From the NCBI RefSeq assembly GCF_018614585.1, contig NZ_JAGGOI010000032.1, positions 62,001 to 126,000 on the forward strand: DNA of 64,000 nt, in the 5' to 3' direction. Source of the DNA: Streptomyces sp. ISL-1 (GTDB taxonomy: Bacteria > Actinomycetota > Actinomycetes > Streptomycetales > Streptomycetaceae). Below, one piece after another: positions 25,789 through 34,570 of the stretch. The translations under genes and the position numbers were made by a program. Below the pieces are notes generated by a model, which saw only the letters and a program-made list of their open reading frames with translations, searched no databases and was not told the origin of the DNA. Position 1 is the first letter of the stretch; the number at the start of each line of letters is the position of its first letter.

Positions 25789-26403
25789 ATGTCCGAACCC
25801 GAGCAATTGCCATCTGTCCCGCCCTCGGACCCGGAACCGGAACCCGGATCTGCCGGGCCGGCGCCGGCCATGCCGGGCCATGCGCCACCGGCCCCGCCCG
25901 GCTCCCGCTGGGCGCGGCTGTCACGCGGCAAGGTTCTGCTTCTCGGTGTCGGCATCGGAGTTGCGGCGGTGGGGGCCGGCTGGCTGACCACGTCCCTCCT
26001 CGGAAGTGACGCGGACAAGGAGAACGACGGCGGCACCTCTTCCAGCACCACCGCGGCTGACGAGACGAGTGGACCGGAACCGTTCGGGACGGACGGCTCG
26101 ATCACGCTCGCCTCGGTCGGCGCAGGACTCGAGAGCGGGGCGCTGTGCTCAGGCACGGGCGGCTACTCCGACATCGACTTCGGTACCCAGGTCAACATCA
26201 CCGACGCGGCCGGGACTCTGGTCGCCCACGGCTCCCTCGACCTTGGTGAGAAAACCGAGGCGGGGTGCACGTTCCCGTTCACGGTCGACGACATCACCCC
26301 GGGGTCGAAGTTCTACACCGTCGAGGTCTCCCATCGCGGCGGCCTCACGCAGACCGAGGCCGAACTGCGCGCGGGCGGACTCGAATTCACACTCGGCGAC
26401 TGA
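25789..26403 (+). CDS. Single-pass membrane protein, unknown function
   Basis: 204 residues: an acidic and Pro-rich N-terminus (MSEPEQLPSVPPSDPEPEP), one transmembrane helix (KVLLLGVGIGVAAVGAGWL), a Ser/Thr-rich linker and a C-terminal outer domain with two Cys (ALCSGTGGY and AGCTFPF) that may pair. It resembles other Streptomyces small membrane proteins in layout and its upstream neighbours in style. No enzymatic motif was recognised. Confidence 0.72.
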   Translation: MSEPEQLPSVPPSDPEPEPGSAGPAPAMPGHAPPAPPGSRWARLSRGKVLLLGVGIGVAAVGAGWLTTSLLGSDADKENDGGTSSSTTAADETSGPEPFGTDGSITLASVGAGLESGALCSGTGGYSDIDFGTQVNITDAAGTLVAHGSLDLGEKTEAGCTFPFTVDDITPGSKFYTVEVSHRGGLTQTEAELRAGGLEFTLGD

Positions 26404-26477
26404 CCTCGTCTCCCCGGGCTCGAACGATCCACCCGGTCGGCAAGGCATCAGGCACAAGAGCCCGACAAGCAGTGAGT

Positions 26478-27312
26478 CTTCGCCATCTTCGAACGTGCTG
26501 GTCGGAGGGCTGGTGTGACGCTCCATGGGCGTGCTCGTGCAGGTTGCGGGCGGGAGTCTGCGGTCTTGATCGTCTGACGGGGCGGGCCGGGGCGGTTTTG
26601 CCGGTTCCTCCGTGGCGACGGCCCGTTGCCGCCTACGATCCGGTCCCATGGTGGAGTCCGGGATTGCGGAACGAATCGCGGCGGGACGCGCGGAACTGGA
26701 CGAGCTGGAAGACCAGTTGGCCAAGCAGCTGGAGGAGGTGCGGGCCGAGCGCGACGAACTCGCCGTCGCCGAACGGGTCTGGCACCGGATGGCCGAACAA
26801 CTCGCCGCGGAGAAGGCGGTTGTGCCGCCGACGACGCAAGTGGCGGGCCGTGCGGTGCTGCTGGTCCCACCGTGGACCAGGACGCGCTGCCGCCGGAGTA
26901 CCAGCGCATCCTCGCCATCGTGCGCGACGCGGGCGGGGCGGTCAAGCAGGTCGGCGAGGTTCGGGGGCTGCATGTGGCGGTGCGGGGACCTGGTCATCGT
27001 CACCGGCTTCAAGGCCACCCGCGCCCGCAAGCTCACCCCGGGGCAGAAGCAGGCAAACCGCGTCCTGGCCGCCGGACGAGCCCCCGTCGAATACGGTTTC
27101 GCGAACCTGAAGGCCTGGCGCGTCCTCACCAAGCTCCGCACCGACCCCGGCCGCGCCACCGCGCTCCTGCGCGCCCTGCTCGTCCTGACCAACTTCGAAG
27201 TCAACCGGTGACGGACGATCAAGACCACAGACTCCCGCCCGCGACCAGCACAAGCACACCCGATCGAGCGTCACGCCAGCCCCTCCGACCAGCACGTTCG
27301 AAGATGGCGAAG
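26478..27312. mobile_element. Decayed insertion element bounded by inverted repeats of about 100 bp
   Basis: The left end (26478-26576) and the reverse complement of the right end (27210-27312) align almost end to end. Both begin CTTCGCCATCTTCGAACGTG and both finish near GGTCTTGATCGTC, with roughly ten differences and short gaps. Between them is a broken transposase reading frame. Terminal repeats this long are unusual for an IS. No target duplication is visible at the borders. Confidence 0.72.
26648..27211 (+). pseudogene. Fused remnant: coiled-coil accessory protein plus IS5-type transposase C-terminus
   Basis: The frame starts MVESGIAERIAAGRAELDEL, a coiled-coil protein often seen in Streptomyces with a PPEYQRILAIVRDAGG segment. 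Here that segment has slipped into another frame near 26880. The original frame then resumes as the C-terminal end of a DDE transposase (KQANRVLAAGRAPVEYGF, then LLRALLVLTNFEVNR). The catalytic DDE core is missing. It appears to be a deletion product of a larger element and is almost certainly inactive. Confidence 0.7.
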
Positions 27313-27461
27313 GTTCTAGGAAGCCGTAGACGGCCGCCTGACGGCCTATCTGCTCGGTTCGTTGCACATGCGCGAACCTCCGAATCAAGCCGCGAGACTG
27401 CCAGCAGGCCACAACTCACGCGTCAGATCTTCGCCATTGTGGGCGGTAGCGCAGGACGGCG

Positions 27462-28580
27462 TCAGACCCGGCTGCAGCGATCTCGAAGCTCGGAGATGAC
27501 GGCTCTCTCGCGCGAGTTGACGGCACCGTCCACAGTGGCCACCCGGTCGGCCACGTCGAGGAGGTCGCTCAGATCCCCTGGCTCGGCGTCCAGGCGTCGC
27601 CACACCTCGGCCGGGTCGATTTCAACAAGGTGAGCGAACTGTCCATCGACCACCTGATGCTGATCCCGGACCACCCTCACCAGGTGCCGGATCAGCAGCG
27701 CCTCATCGTCCGTGATCTTCTGGTCCGCCATGATGACGAGCCACGCAACCCACAGCATCAACTGCGGGTGCTGACTCCGCTTGCTCATACCCTCAGCGAC
27801 TTCGATCACCCGCGCCTCGTTCCGGAAGACGGCTTGCGCGTGCCGCCCCGCGAGCAGCGTCGTATAGCGGTTCAACACCACCGCAAGGGGAACGCCGACC
27901 ACGGGGATACCAATCTTGATGACGTTGCGCTGCAGGAGATACTTCCCGACGACGGGGAGCCCCTTCGCGGCGGTCAGTACCGCTTTGGAGTAGAAGCGCT
28001 TGATCACCGGCCGCATTATGGCCGGGACCGCCTTGAGTACGCCTCCCTGGACCACTTCCCCGCTCTTGATCGTGAAGGCCACTCGAATGAGCTTCCACAT
28101 GTCCTCGGGGTCGGACAGGTCGAGCGGGACCCGATAGAGGACTGCGACGTCGTAGGCCAGGCGGAGCTGGAGCCGGGAGATGAACGCGACATCGACCATC
28201 ATGGTCGCGACGGCGGCCGGGACAGTCGCCGGTGAGGCACCGCCAAGGCTCCCGAGGGTGGCGACGATGGCCGCCGTGTAGGCCCCGGCAGAGAGCCCAC
28301 CTTCGAGCGCGGCGTACCGAGCCGCCATCTTTATCCGCTGATCAACGATGGCATCCGCGGGTACGCCCTCATACCGCTCCTGGAAGTACTGCCAGTCGAC
28401 CTTGTCGGTGTAGGAGCTCATGGCCTGAGCGCTGAGCTTGGTGAACCAACCGCCCGACTTGATATCGTCCGCGCTCAGCCCCTTGATGAACTCCCGCAGC
28501 TCGGCCCGCTCACGCTCAACAGCCTCCCGGTCGGCATCGTCGCCGCCGGCGTCGACAGCGTCAATCGGAGCTTCGGTCAT
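27462..28580 (-). CDS. EcsC/TerB-like protein
   Basis: 372 residues. A charged N-terminus (DREAVERERAELREFIKGLS) is followed by an EcsC-like helical region with Gly/Ala-rich amphipathic stretches (ASPATVPAAVATMMVDVAFI and VVGVPLAVVLNRYTTLLAG). The C-terminal third, LMLWVAWLVIMADQKITDDE to VATVDGAVNSRERAVI, has the acidic-patch pattern of TerB-like domains, which are linked to membrane stress and defence systems in other bacteria. It follows the decayed element and has no operon partner. Function is not established. Confidence 0.68.
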   Translation of the reverse strand: MTEAPIDAVDAGGDDADREAVERERAELREFIKGLSADDIKSGGWFTKLSAQAMSSYTDKVDWQYFQERYEGVPADAIVDQRIKMAARYAALEGGLSAGAYTAAIVATLGSLGGASPATVPAAVATMMVDVAFISRLQLRLAYDVAVLYRVPLDLSDPEDMWKLIRVAFTIKSGEVVQGGVLKAVPAIMRPVIKRFYSKAVLTAAKGLPVVGKYLLQRNVIKIGIPVVGVPLAVVLNRYTTLLAGRHAQAVFRNEARVIEVAEGMSKRSQHPQLMLWVAWLVIMADQKITDDEALLIRHLVRVVRDQHQVVDGQFAHLVEIDPAEVWRRLDAEPGDLSDLLDVADRVATVDGAVNSRERAVISELRDRCSRV

Positions 28581-28885
28581 GGCGAGTTCCCCCCAGGCGG
28601 CTCAGCGCATAGCCAGGTTGCCAGGTTTGGACAACCCCGCTGACGTCTCAACACGGTGACTCAGTAACCAGCACATCTGTCGACGGATGTCTCGTTGAGC
28701 TGCAACCCTAGCGCGCCATCATGCGGCTGGTACCATCGCGTCGACCTCCGTCGTGATCGCCTTCACCGCGGTCAACTGCGTCACACACCAAGCAAGCCCG
28801 AGTTGGTTCGGCACCGTGAACAGCACCGTGTCGGCCGCCTTCACCGCCTCGTCCGCTGCGGGCTCCTCGGCGATGCGGTCGGGCT
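28581..28885. other. 305-base gap upstream of the EcsC/TerB-like gene
   Basis: The promoter of the minus-strand EcsC/TerB-like gene must lie at the left end. No intact gene is supported. One minus-strand open stretch reads DTVLFTVPNQLG near 28800, which loosely recalls the end of a flavin monooxygenase, but it has no start, no flanking homology and no stop that makes sense. Confidence 0.4.
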
Positions 28886-29075
28886 GAGGAGCTGACCTGG
28901 TTCACCTGGTTCAAGAGCAGCTACAGCGGAACGCAGGGGGACAACTGCGTTGAGGTGGCCGCCTCGCCCGGCACCGTGCACGTCCGAGACTCGATGGACC
29001 CTCAAGGGCCCCAGCTGTCCGTCGACCCCGGCGTATGGTCGTCGTTCGTGTCGTACGCCACTGATCGTCAAACCC
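28886..29075 (+). pseudogene. DUF397 gene remnant
   Basis: Translation gives EELTWFTWFKSSYSGTQ, DNCVEVAASPGTVHVRDS and VDPGVWSSFVS, a clear DUF397 protein. There is no usable start codon after the in-frame stop near 28817 and no coupled XRE regulator upstream. WFTWFKSSYS suggests the start of a duplication like that in the intact copy at 14550. It is probably the tail of a lost regulator pair. Confidence 0.65.
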
Positions 29076-29255
29076 GCGCTGGTCCGGCCACCTATGAGCG
29101 GGGAAGGGATGTACGGCCCCCGCGCGTCAGCTGCCGCGACCACCCCGGACGGCAGCAGGTGACGTCCTACGGCTTGGGCAGCGCGTTGACCAGGTAGTCC
29201 AGTGCTGTTGCCGAGGGCGGTGAGGCCGGGGGCAGCTTCCACTGCATCCACGCCC

Positions 29256-31085
29256 TCAGCGCATGTACAGCGCGTCGATGTCCGCCGCGTACGCGCCCGT
29301 GATCGCCCGGCGCTTGAGCTTCATCGTCGGTGTCATCAGACCGTCGTGCAGACTGAACTCGTTCGGCAGGATGCGGAACGCGCGGATGGACTCCGCCCTC
29401 GAAACCCGTGTGTTGGCCCGGGAGACCGCCCGTTGGATCTGCGCCCGCAGGTCCTCGTCGTCCGCCATCGCCGACATGTCCGACTGCGGCTTCCCCTTCA
29501 GTGCCTGCCAGTGGGCCAGCGCTTCGGGATCCACCGTGATGAGCGCCGCGATGTACGGCTGGTCGTCGCCCACGATCAGGCACTGCGAGATCAGCGGATG
29601 GTGGCGCAGCTGCTCCTCCAGGGGTAGCGGGGCCACGCTCTTGCCGCCGCTGGTGATGATGATGTCCTTCTTGCGCCCCGTGATGACGAGGTAGCCCTCG
29701 CGGTCGAGATGGCCCATGTCGCCGGTGGCGAACCACCCGTCGCGCAGCACCGCCTCGGTGGCCTTGGGGTTGTTGAGGTAGCCGGCGAAGACCGTGTCGC
29801 CGCGTACCCACACCTCGCCGTCGCTCGCGATGTGTACGGCGCAGCCGGGAATGGGCCGGCCCACCGTGCCGAATCTGACCGCTCCCGGCGGCTGGGCCGT
29901 GATCGCGCCCGCCGTCTCGGTGAGGCCGTAGCCGTCGTACACGGTCACGCCCGCGCCCGCGAAGAACAGCCCGAGCTCCCTGCGGAGCGTCGAGCCGCCG
30001 GACACGGCGGTGCGCACCTGGCCGCCCAGTACGGCGCGCAGCTTGCTGTACACCAGACGGTCGTAGGCCGTGTGCAGGACCCTCAGGGACGGGCCGGGGC
30101 CGTGGCCCGAGCCGATGGACTGCCGTTCCACTGCTTCGGCATAGCGCACCGCGACGGTCGCGGCCTTGTCGAAGAGGCCTACGTGCCCTGCGGCCTCGGC
30201 GGTGCGACGAGCCTTGTGGAAGATCTTCTCGAAGATGTACGGGACGGCGAAGAGGAACGTCGGCCGGAAGGATGCCAATGCGGGCAGCAGCGACTCGGGC
30301 GTCAGGTCGGGCTGGTGGCCGAGACGGACGCCGCCACGCAGACAGGCGACCCCGACCATCAGCCCGTAAATGTGGGCAACGGGCAGGAAGTTGAGGATCG
30401 ACGGCTGTGCACCGGGCTCGGCGATGATCCCGCCCCAGCCCTCGAGCAGGATGTCGCATTCGGCAGCCAGATTGGCATGCGTGATGAGGCAGCCCTTGGG
30501 CGATCCCGTCGTGCCGGAGGTGTAGCAGATCGTGGCGACCTGGTCGGGCAGCACCGAGGCTCGGTGACGGTGGATCAGTTCATCGTCGACACCGGCACCT
30601 TGGCGGATCAGCGATTCCACACAGCCCAGGTCCATCTGCCAGATAGCGGACAGCTGAGTCTCCGAGTCGGAGGCCGCCGCCACGGTCATCGCATGGTTCT
30701 CGTGCTCGACCACGATGGCCCGGACCTGGGCGTCGTGCAGGATCCAGCGCACCTGCTCGATGGAGGACGTGGGGTAGACCGGAACGACCTCGGCGCCGAC
30801 GGACCACAGGGCGTGGGCCAGAACTGTCCACTCGTAGCGAGTACGGGACATCAGCGCGACCCGGTCGCCGAACCGGATGCCGCCGACCAGGAACCCCTTG
30901 GCCACGGCCATGACTTCGTCGCGGAACTGCGCCGCGCTGACCGGCTCCCAGCCCTCCGGTCCTGCCCCGGTCCGGCGGGAGAGCTGCACCAGGGAGGGAT
31001 CGCGATCGGCGGTCTCGTACACCGAGTCGGCGAGCCCGTTCGACCAAGGCGGCTGGAGACGGCGCGGAGGCCCGTTTCCATACAT
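29256..31085 (-). CDS. Long-chain fatty-acid-CoA ligase (AMP-forming)
   Basis: 609 residues of the ANL superfamily. The AMP-binding loop is YTSGTTGSPKG near residue 200; YDGYGLTETAG and TGDMGHLDREGYLVITGRKK (hinge region) follow. The catalytic Lys is expected in the C-terminal MTPTMKLKR. Length matches FadD15-like proteins that activate long-chain acids with ATP and CoA at the membrane. It lies 81 bases downstream of a CDP-alcohol phosphatidyltransferase on the same strand, so the two may be co-transcribed and work in lipid synthesis. Confidence 0.9.
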   Translation of the reverse strand: MYGNGPPRRLQPPWSNGLADSVYETADRDPSLVQLSRRTGAGPEGWEPVSAAQFRDEVMAVAKGFLVGGIRFGDRVALMSRTRYEWTVLAHALWSVGAEVVPVYPTSSIEQVRWILHDAQVRAIVVEHENHAMTVAAASDSETQLSAIWQMDLGCVESLIRQGAGVDDELIHRHRASVLPDQVATICYTSGTTGSPKGCLITHANLAAECDILLEGWGGIIAEPGAQPSILNFLPVAHIYGLMVGVACLRGGVRLGHQPDLTPESLLPALASFRPTFLFAVPYIFEKIFHKARRTAEAAGHVGLFDKAATVAVRYAEAVERQSIGSGHGPGPSLRVLHTAYDRLVYSKLRAVLGGQVRTAVSGGSTLRRELGLFFAGAGVTVYDGYGLTETAGAITAQPPGAVRFGTVGRPIPGCAVHIASDGEVWVRGDTVFAGYLNNPKATEAVLRDGWFATGDMGHLDREGYLVITGRKKDIIITSGGKSVAPLPLEEQLRHHPLISQCLIVGDDQPYIAALITVDPEALAHWQALKGKPQSDMSAMADDEDLRAQIQRAVSRANTRVSRAESIRAFRILPNEFSLHDGLMTPTMKLKRRAITGAYAADIDALYMR

Positions 31086-31166
31086 TTGGCCTCCCCCTCG
31101 CCCGTGTCAGGGGCGTCACGCTATGCAACTCAGGGAGGGAAAGGTATCTGTTGGAGGGAGTGTTGC

Positions 31167-31901
31167 CTAGTTTCCGGGCACATCCACCCAGTCCCTGACC
31201 CGCCACAGCCATCCGATGTCGCGCCCGAAGGACCAGATCAGCAGCGCCAGCGCCAGAAGGACCGCGGCGAAAGCCAGTTGAATCGGGATGACTCCGGCGC
31301 CGACGACCAGGAGCACGATCCCCTGGAGCGCCGCCACCGTCTTGCGCGCCGTGCTCGGTGGCAGGGCGCCGTTCAGCCACGGCAGTACTCGGGCCGCCGC
31401 GACGAAGGCGTAGCGCATCGTGCCGATCAGCAGGACCCAGGGGCCCAGCGAGGTCGCGACATAGATGCTGAGCACCAGGATGAGGAAGGCGTCGACCTCC
31501 ATGTCGAAGCGTGCCCCCAAGGGGGACGCCGTCCCGGTGCGGCGGGCGACCTTGCCGTCGACCGCGTCGAGAATCAGCGCCACCGATGTGAGCGCGACCA
31601 GGAGCGTGACCGGCGGCGGGCTCTCGAAAGAGTCCGCGACCAGGGCGGTCACGCCCCCGACGAGTGTCGCTCGCGCGAGGGTGACGCGGTTGGCGGCCCC
31701 GAAGGAGCGGAGCCACGAGCGGTGCACGGCGCGCGTGAGCACGGCCCAGGTGACGAGCGCGAACGCCAGCCCTGTCAGCCATCCCGCGGGCCCCAGGCCG
31801 ATCGCCGTGCCGAGAAGGACCAGCAGAAGTACCTGCGCGCCCGCTCCCACGGTCGTCTCCTGGCGCAGCAGCCGCCTGTCGTACGTGTTGTTCAGGGCCA
31901 C
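31167..31901 (-). CDS. CDP-alcohol phosphatidyltransferase family protein
   Basis: 244 residues from a GTG at 31901 with GGAGGG about nine bases upstream. The family signature is complete: DAVDGKVARRTG followed by GARFDMEVD, matching D-G-x2-A-R-x8-G-x3-D-x3-D. Six or so hydrophobic helices surround it. It transfers a phosphatidyl group from CDP-diacylglycerol to an alcohol (glycerol phosphate, inositol phosphate or serine) in the cytoplasmic membrane; the acceptor cannot be told. It is divergent from the dehydrogenase that opens the pterin-like cluster, sharing a 109-base promoter region. Confidence 0.88.
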   Translation of the reverse strand: MALNNTYDRRLLRQETTVGAGAQVLLLVLLGTAIGLGPAGWLTGLAFALVTWAVLTRAVHRSWLRSFGAANRVTLARATLVGGVTALVADSFESPPPVTLLVALTSVALILDAVDGKVARRTGTASPLGARFDMEVDAFLILVLSIYVATSLGPWVLLIGTMRYAFVAAARVLPWLNGALPPSTARKTVAALQGIVLLVVGAGVIPIQLAFAAVLLALALLIWSFGRDIGWLWRVRDWVDVPGN

Positions 31902-32010
31902 TCTTGCCGCCCTCCGGCTGCGTGACAGAGTCCATGGTGCCGCGTACCGTGGCCGCGGCTTCTTAAAGATCAGTACGTCAAACGTCGCCCGAATGTTCAG
32001 GAGTACGCAG

Positions 32011-33003
32011 ATGCAGCGCGCCGCCCGGGCCTTCTGGCTCCGCTCTCCCGGCCACGGCGAGATACGGGACGTCTGTCTGCCGGAGCCCTCCGACGACGAA
32101 GTGCTGGTGCGCACCCTCTGTTCCGGTGTGAGCCGTGGAACGGAGACCCTCGTCTTCCGCGGCGGCGTGCCGAAGAGCCAGCACAGCGCGATGCGGGCGC
32201 CGTTCCAGGACGGCGACTTTCCCGGGCCCGTGAAGTACGGCTATCTCAATGTCGGCATTGTCGAAGCCGGGCCGCGGCACCTGCTCGGCCGTACAGTCTT
32301 CTGCCTCTACCCGCACCAGACCCGGTATGTCGTCCCCGTGAGCGCCGTCACTCCCGTGCCGGATTCCGTCCCCGCCCACCGGGCAGTGCTGGCCGGGACG
32401 GTGGAGACCGCGGTGAACGCCGTGTGGGACGCCGCTCCGCTGATCGGCGACCGGATCGCGGTCCTCGGGGCCGGCATGGTCGGGGCCGGCGTCGCCGCCG
32501 TCCTCGCCAAGTACCCCGCGGTCCGCGTCCAGCTGGTCGACGCGGACCCCACGCGCGCCTCAGTCGCCACGGCGCTCGGCGTCGACTTCGCGCTCCCCGA
32601 GGACGCCGCGGGCGGCTGCGATCTCGTAGTCCATGCCAGCGCCACCGAGGAAGGGCTCGCGCGCTCACTGGAACTCCTCGCCCCGGAGGGGACGGTCCTC
32701 GAGCTGAGCTGGTACGGCGATCGGCGCATCAGTCTGCCGCTGGGGGAGGCCTTCCACTCCGGCCGCCTGGTTGTGCGCAGCAGCCAGGTGGGGATGGTGT
32801 CCCCTTCACGGCGCTCCAGCCGGACCTTCGCGGACCGCCTCGCGCTCGCGCTGGACCTGCTCGCCGACCCCGCCTTCGACGCGCTGATCACCGGTGAATG
32901 CGCCTTCGACGAGCTGCCGGACGTGCTGCCGAGGCTCGCCTCCGGGGAGCTCCCGGGGCTGTGCCACCGCGTGGTGTACGAAACCGCAGCTGATCCGGCC
33001 TGA
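32011..33003 (+). CDS. Medium-chain zinc-type dehydrogenase, first gene of the pterin-like cluster
   Basis: 330 residues from the ATG at 32011, which has CAGGAG seven bases upstream; an earlier in-frame ATG lacks one. It shows CSGVSRGTETLVFRG, KYGYLNVGIVE and the nucleotide-binding AVLGAGMVGAGVAAVLAKY. There is no structural four-Cys zinc cluster, and the fold is closest to BchC/threonine dehydrogenase-like members. It probably oxidises or reduces a hydroxyl or keto group on an intermediate, possibly a sugar or side chain. It is 65 bases before the pterin synthase homologue in the same direction. Confidence 0.82.
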   Translation: MQRAARAFWLRSPGHGEIRDVCLPEPSDDEVLVRTLCSGVSRGTETLVFRGGVPKSQHSAMRAPFQDGDFPGPVKYGYLNVGIVEAGPRHLLGRTVFCLYPHQTRYVVPVSAVTPVPDSVPAHRAVLAGTVETAVNAVWDAAPLIGDRIAVLGAGMVGAGVAAVLAKYPAVRVQLVDADPTRASVATALGVDFALPEDAAGGCDLVVHASATEEGLARSLELLAPEGTVLELSWYGDRRISLPLGEAFHSGRLVVRSSQVGMVSPSRRSSRTFADRLALALDLLADPAFDALITGECAFDELPDVLPRLASGELPGLCHRVVYETAADPA

Positions 33004-33068
33004 ACAAGAAGTACAGGCCGGCCGTACTACAGGGTCAGAAGTGCCGCTGCACCTGGGAGGGTCATCCG

Positions 33069-33467
33069 TTGTTCAGCATCACCGTCCGCGACCACCTCAT
33101 GATCGCTCACAGTTTCCGTGGAGAGGTCTTCGGCCCCGCCCAGCGGCTGCACGGAGCGACGTTCCTTGTGGACGCCACCTTCCGCCGCGCCGAGCTGGAC
33201 GCCGACAACATCGTTGTCGACATCGGCCTGGCCACCAAGGAACTCGGCGCTGTAGTGGGCGAGTTGAACTATCGCAATCTCGACGACGAACCCGACTTCG
33301 CCGGCACCAATACCAGTACGGAATTCCTGGCCAAGGTGATCGCCGACCGACTCGCCGACCGAGTGCACGCCGGGGCCCTGGGCGAGGGCGCCCGCGGCCT
33401 GGCCGGCATCGCGGTCGCCCTGCACGAATCGCATGTCGCCTGGGCGAGTTACGAGCGCGCCCTGTGA
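33069..33467 (+). CDS. 6-pyruvoyl-tetrahydropterin synthase homologue lacking zinc and catalytic residues
   Basis: 132 residues from a TTG preceded by GGGAGGG. The T-fold family is recognisable from HLMIAHSFRG, RLHGATFLVDATF and the C-terminal HESHVAWASYE. In active PTPS/QueD enzymes three His bind zinc and a Cys sits four residues before the second. Here His14 and His28 remain, the third is Ala30 (HGA for HGH), and the Cys position is Ala24. Glu120, matching the pterin-anchoring Glu, is kept. It should bind a pterin- or pyrimidine-like ligand without the normal reaction. From memory, an S. coelicolor homologue (SCO 6650) was crystallised and found zinc-free and inactive as PTPS. Confidence 0.85.
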   Translation: MFSITVRDHLMIAHSFRGEVFGPAQRLHGATFLVDATFRRAELDADNIVVDIGLATKELGAVVGELNYRNLDDEPDFAGTNTSTEFLAKVIADRLADRVHAGALGEGARGLAGIAVALHESHVAWASYERAL

Positions 33468-34570
33468 ACCGCGCCGGTGCTCCCTCGGTGCACTTCGTCA
33501 TGCCCGGGGGCGTCGACGATCCGGCCTCGCCGAGCGGCGGCAATGTCTACGACCGCCGGATGTGCGAGGAGCTGGCCAAAATAGGCTGGCAGGTCCACGA
33601 GCACGCCGTCGCGGGCAACTGGCCACAGCCCGCAGCGGCCGCCCGCGCCGAATTGGCCAGAGTCCTGGCGCAGTCGCCGGACGGCACCGTCATCCTCCTC
33701 GACGGACTCGTCGCCTGCGCCGTTCCCGACATCGTCGTCCCCGAAGCCGAACGGCTGCGCCTGGCGGTGCTGGTCCACCTGCCGCTGGGCGACGAAACAG
33801 GACTCGCCCCCTCGCGGGCGGCGGCCCTGGACGCTCTGGAGCGCGAAACGCTGCGCGCCGCCGCGGCGGTCGTGGTGACCAGCGAGTGGGCGGCCCGCAG
33901 GCTCGTCGCCCATCACGGCCTCACCTCCGGCAGGGTTCATGTCGCCGCACCCGGGGTCGACACCGAGCCCCCGGCGTCCGGCACCGACGGTGCCTCGCGG
34001 CTGCTGTGCGTCGCCTCGGTGACCCCGCGCAAGGGGCAGTACCGGCTGGTGAAGGCACTCGCGGCCGTCGCGGACCTGCCCTGGGACTGCGTATGCGTCG
34101 GCGGCCTCGATCACGACCCCGGCTATGTCGAGGGTCTGCGGGAGCTGATCGAGAAGTACGGACTCGGCGACAGGGTCCATCTCGTGGGAGCGCAGGCCGG
34201 TGCGGAGCTCGACGCGAGCTATGCCGCCGCCGACCTCATGGTGCTCACCTCGTACGCCGAGACGTACGGCATGGCCGTGACCGAGGCGCTCGCGCGTGGC
34301 ATTCCCGTCCTCGCGACGGCCGTTGGCGGTCTCCCGGAGGCCGTCGGGCGCGCGCCCGACGGCAGTGTGCCGGGGATGCTCGTACCGTCGGAAGACCCGG
34401 CGGCGCTCCCTGCGGCGCTACGTCGCTGGTTCGACGACCCCGGCCTGCGCGATCGGCTGAAGACGGCCGCACGCGAGAGGCGCACCGCGCTGGACGGGTG
34501 GGAGACGACCTCGCGGAACCTGGCCGGCGCGCTGGAACAATTCATACTCGAACCCGGGAGGGCCGCGTGA
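33464..34570 (+). CDS. GT4-type glycosyltransferase
   Basis: 368 residues, GTG start overlapping the pterin synthase homologue stop (GTGA). The N-terminal domain has the loop GGNVYDRRM; the C-terminal nucleotide-sugar domain has VASVTPRKGQYRLVKAL and the ETYGMAVTEALARGIPVLAT signature with two Glu spaced as E-x7-E. Retaining transferases of this type attach a sugar from a nucleotide-sugar donor. Tight coupling to the pterin synthase homologue suggests the acceptor is the product of this cluster. Confidence 0.88.
   Translation: MNRAGAPSVHFVMPGGVDDPASPSGGNVYDRRMCEELAKIGWQVHEHAVAGNWPQPAAAARAELARVLAQSPDGTVILLDGLVACAVPDIVVPEAERLRLAVLVHLPLGDETGLAPSRAAALDALERETLRAAAAVVVTSEWAARRLVAHHGLTSGRVHVAAPGVDTEPPASGTDGASRLLCVASVTPRKGQYRLVKALAAVADLPWDCVCVGGLDHDPGYVEGLRELIEKYGLGDRVHLVGAQAGAELDASYAAADLMVLTSYAETYGMAVTEALARGIPVLATAVGGLPEAVGRAPDGSVPGMLVPSEDPAALPAALRRWFDDPGLRDRLKTAARERRTALDGWETTSRNLAGALEQFILEPGRAA

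Noticed and set aside
28700..28870. Possible flavin monooxygenase fragment on the minus strand
   Set aside because: Only a dozen residues look suggestive (DTVLFTVPNQLG). No start, no extension and no second motif.
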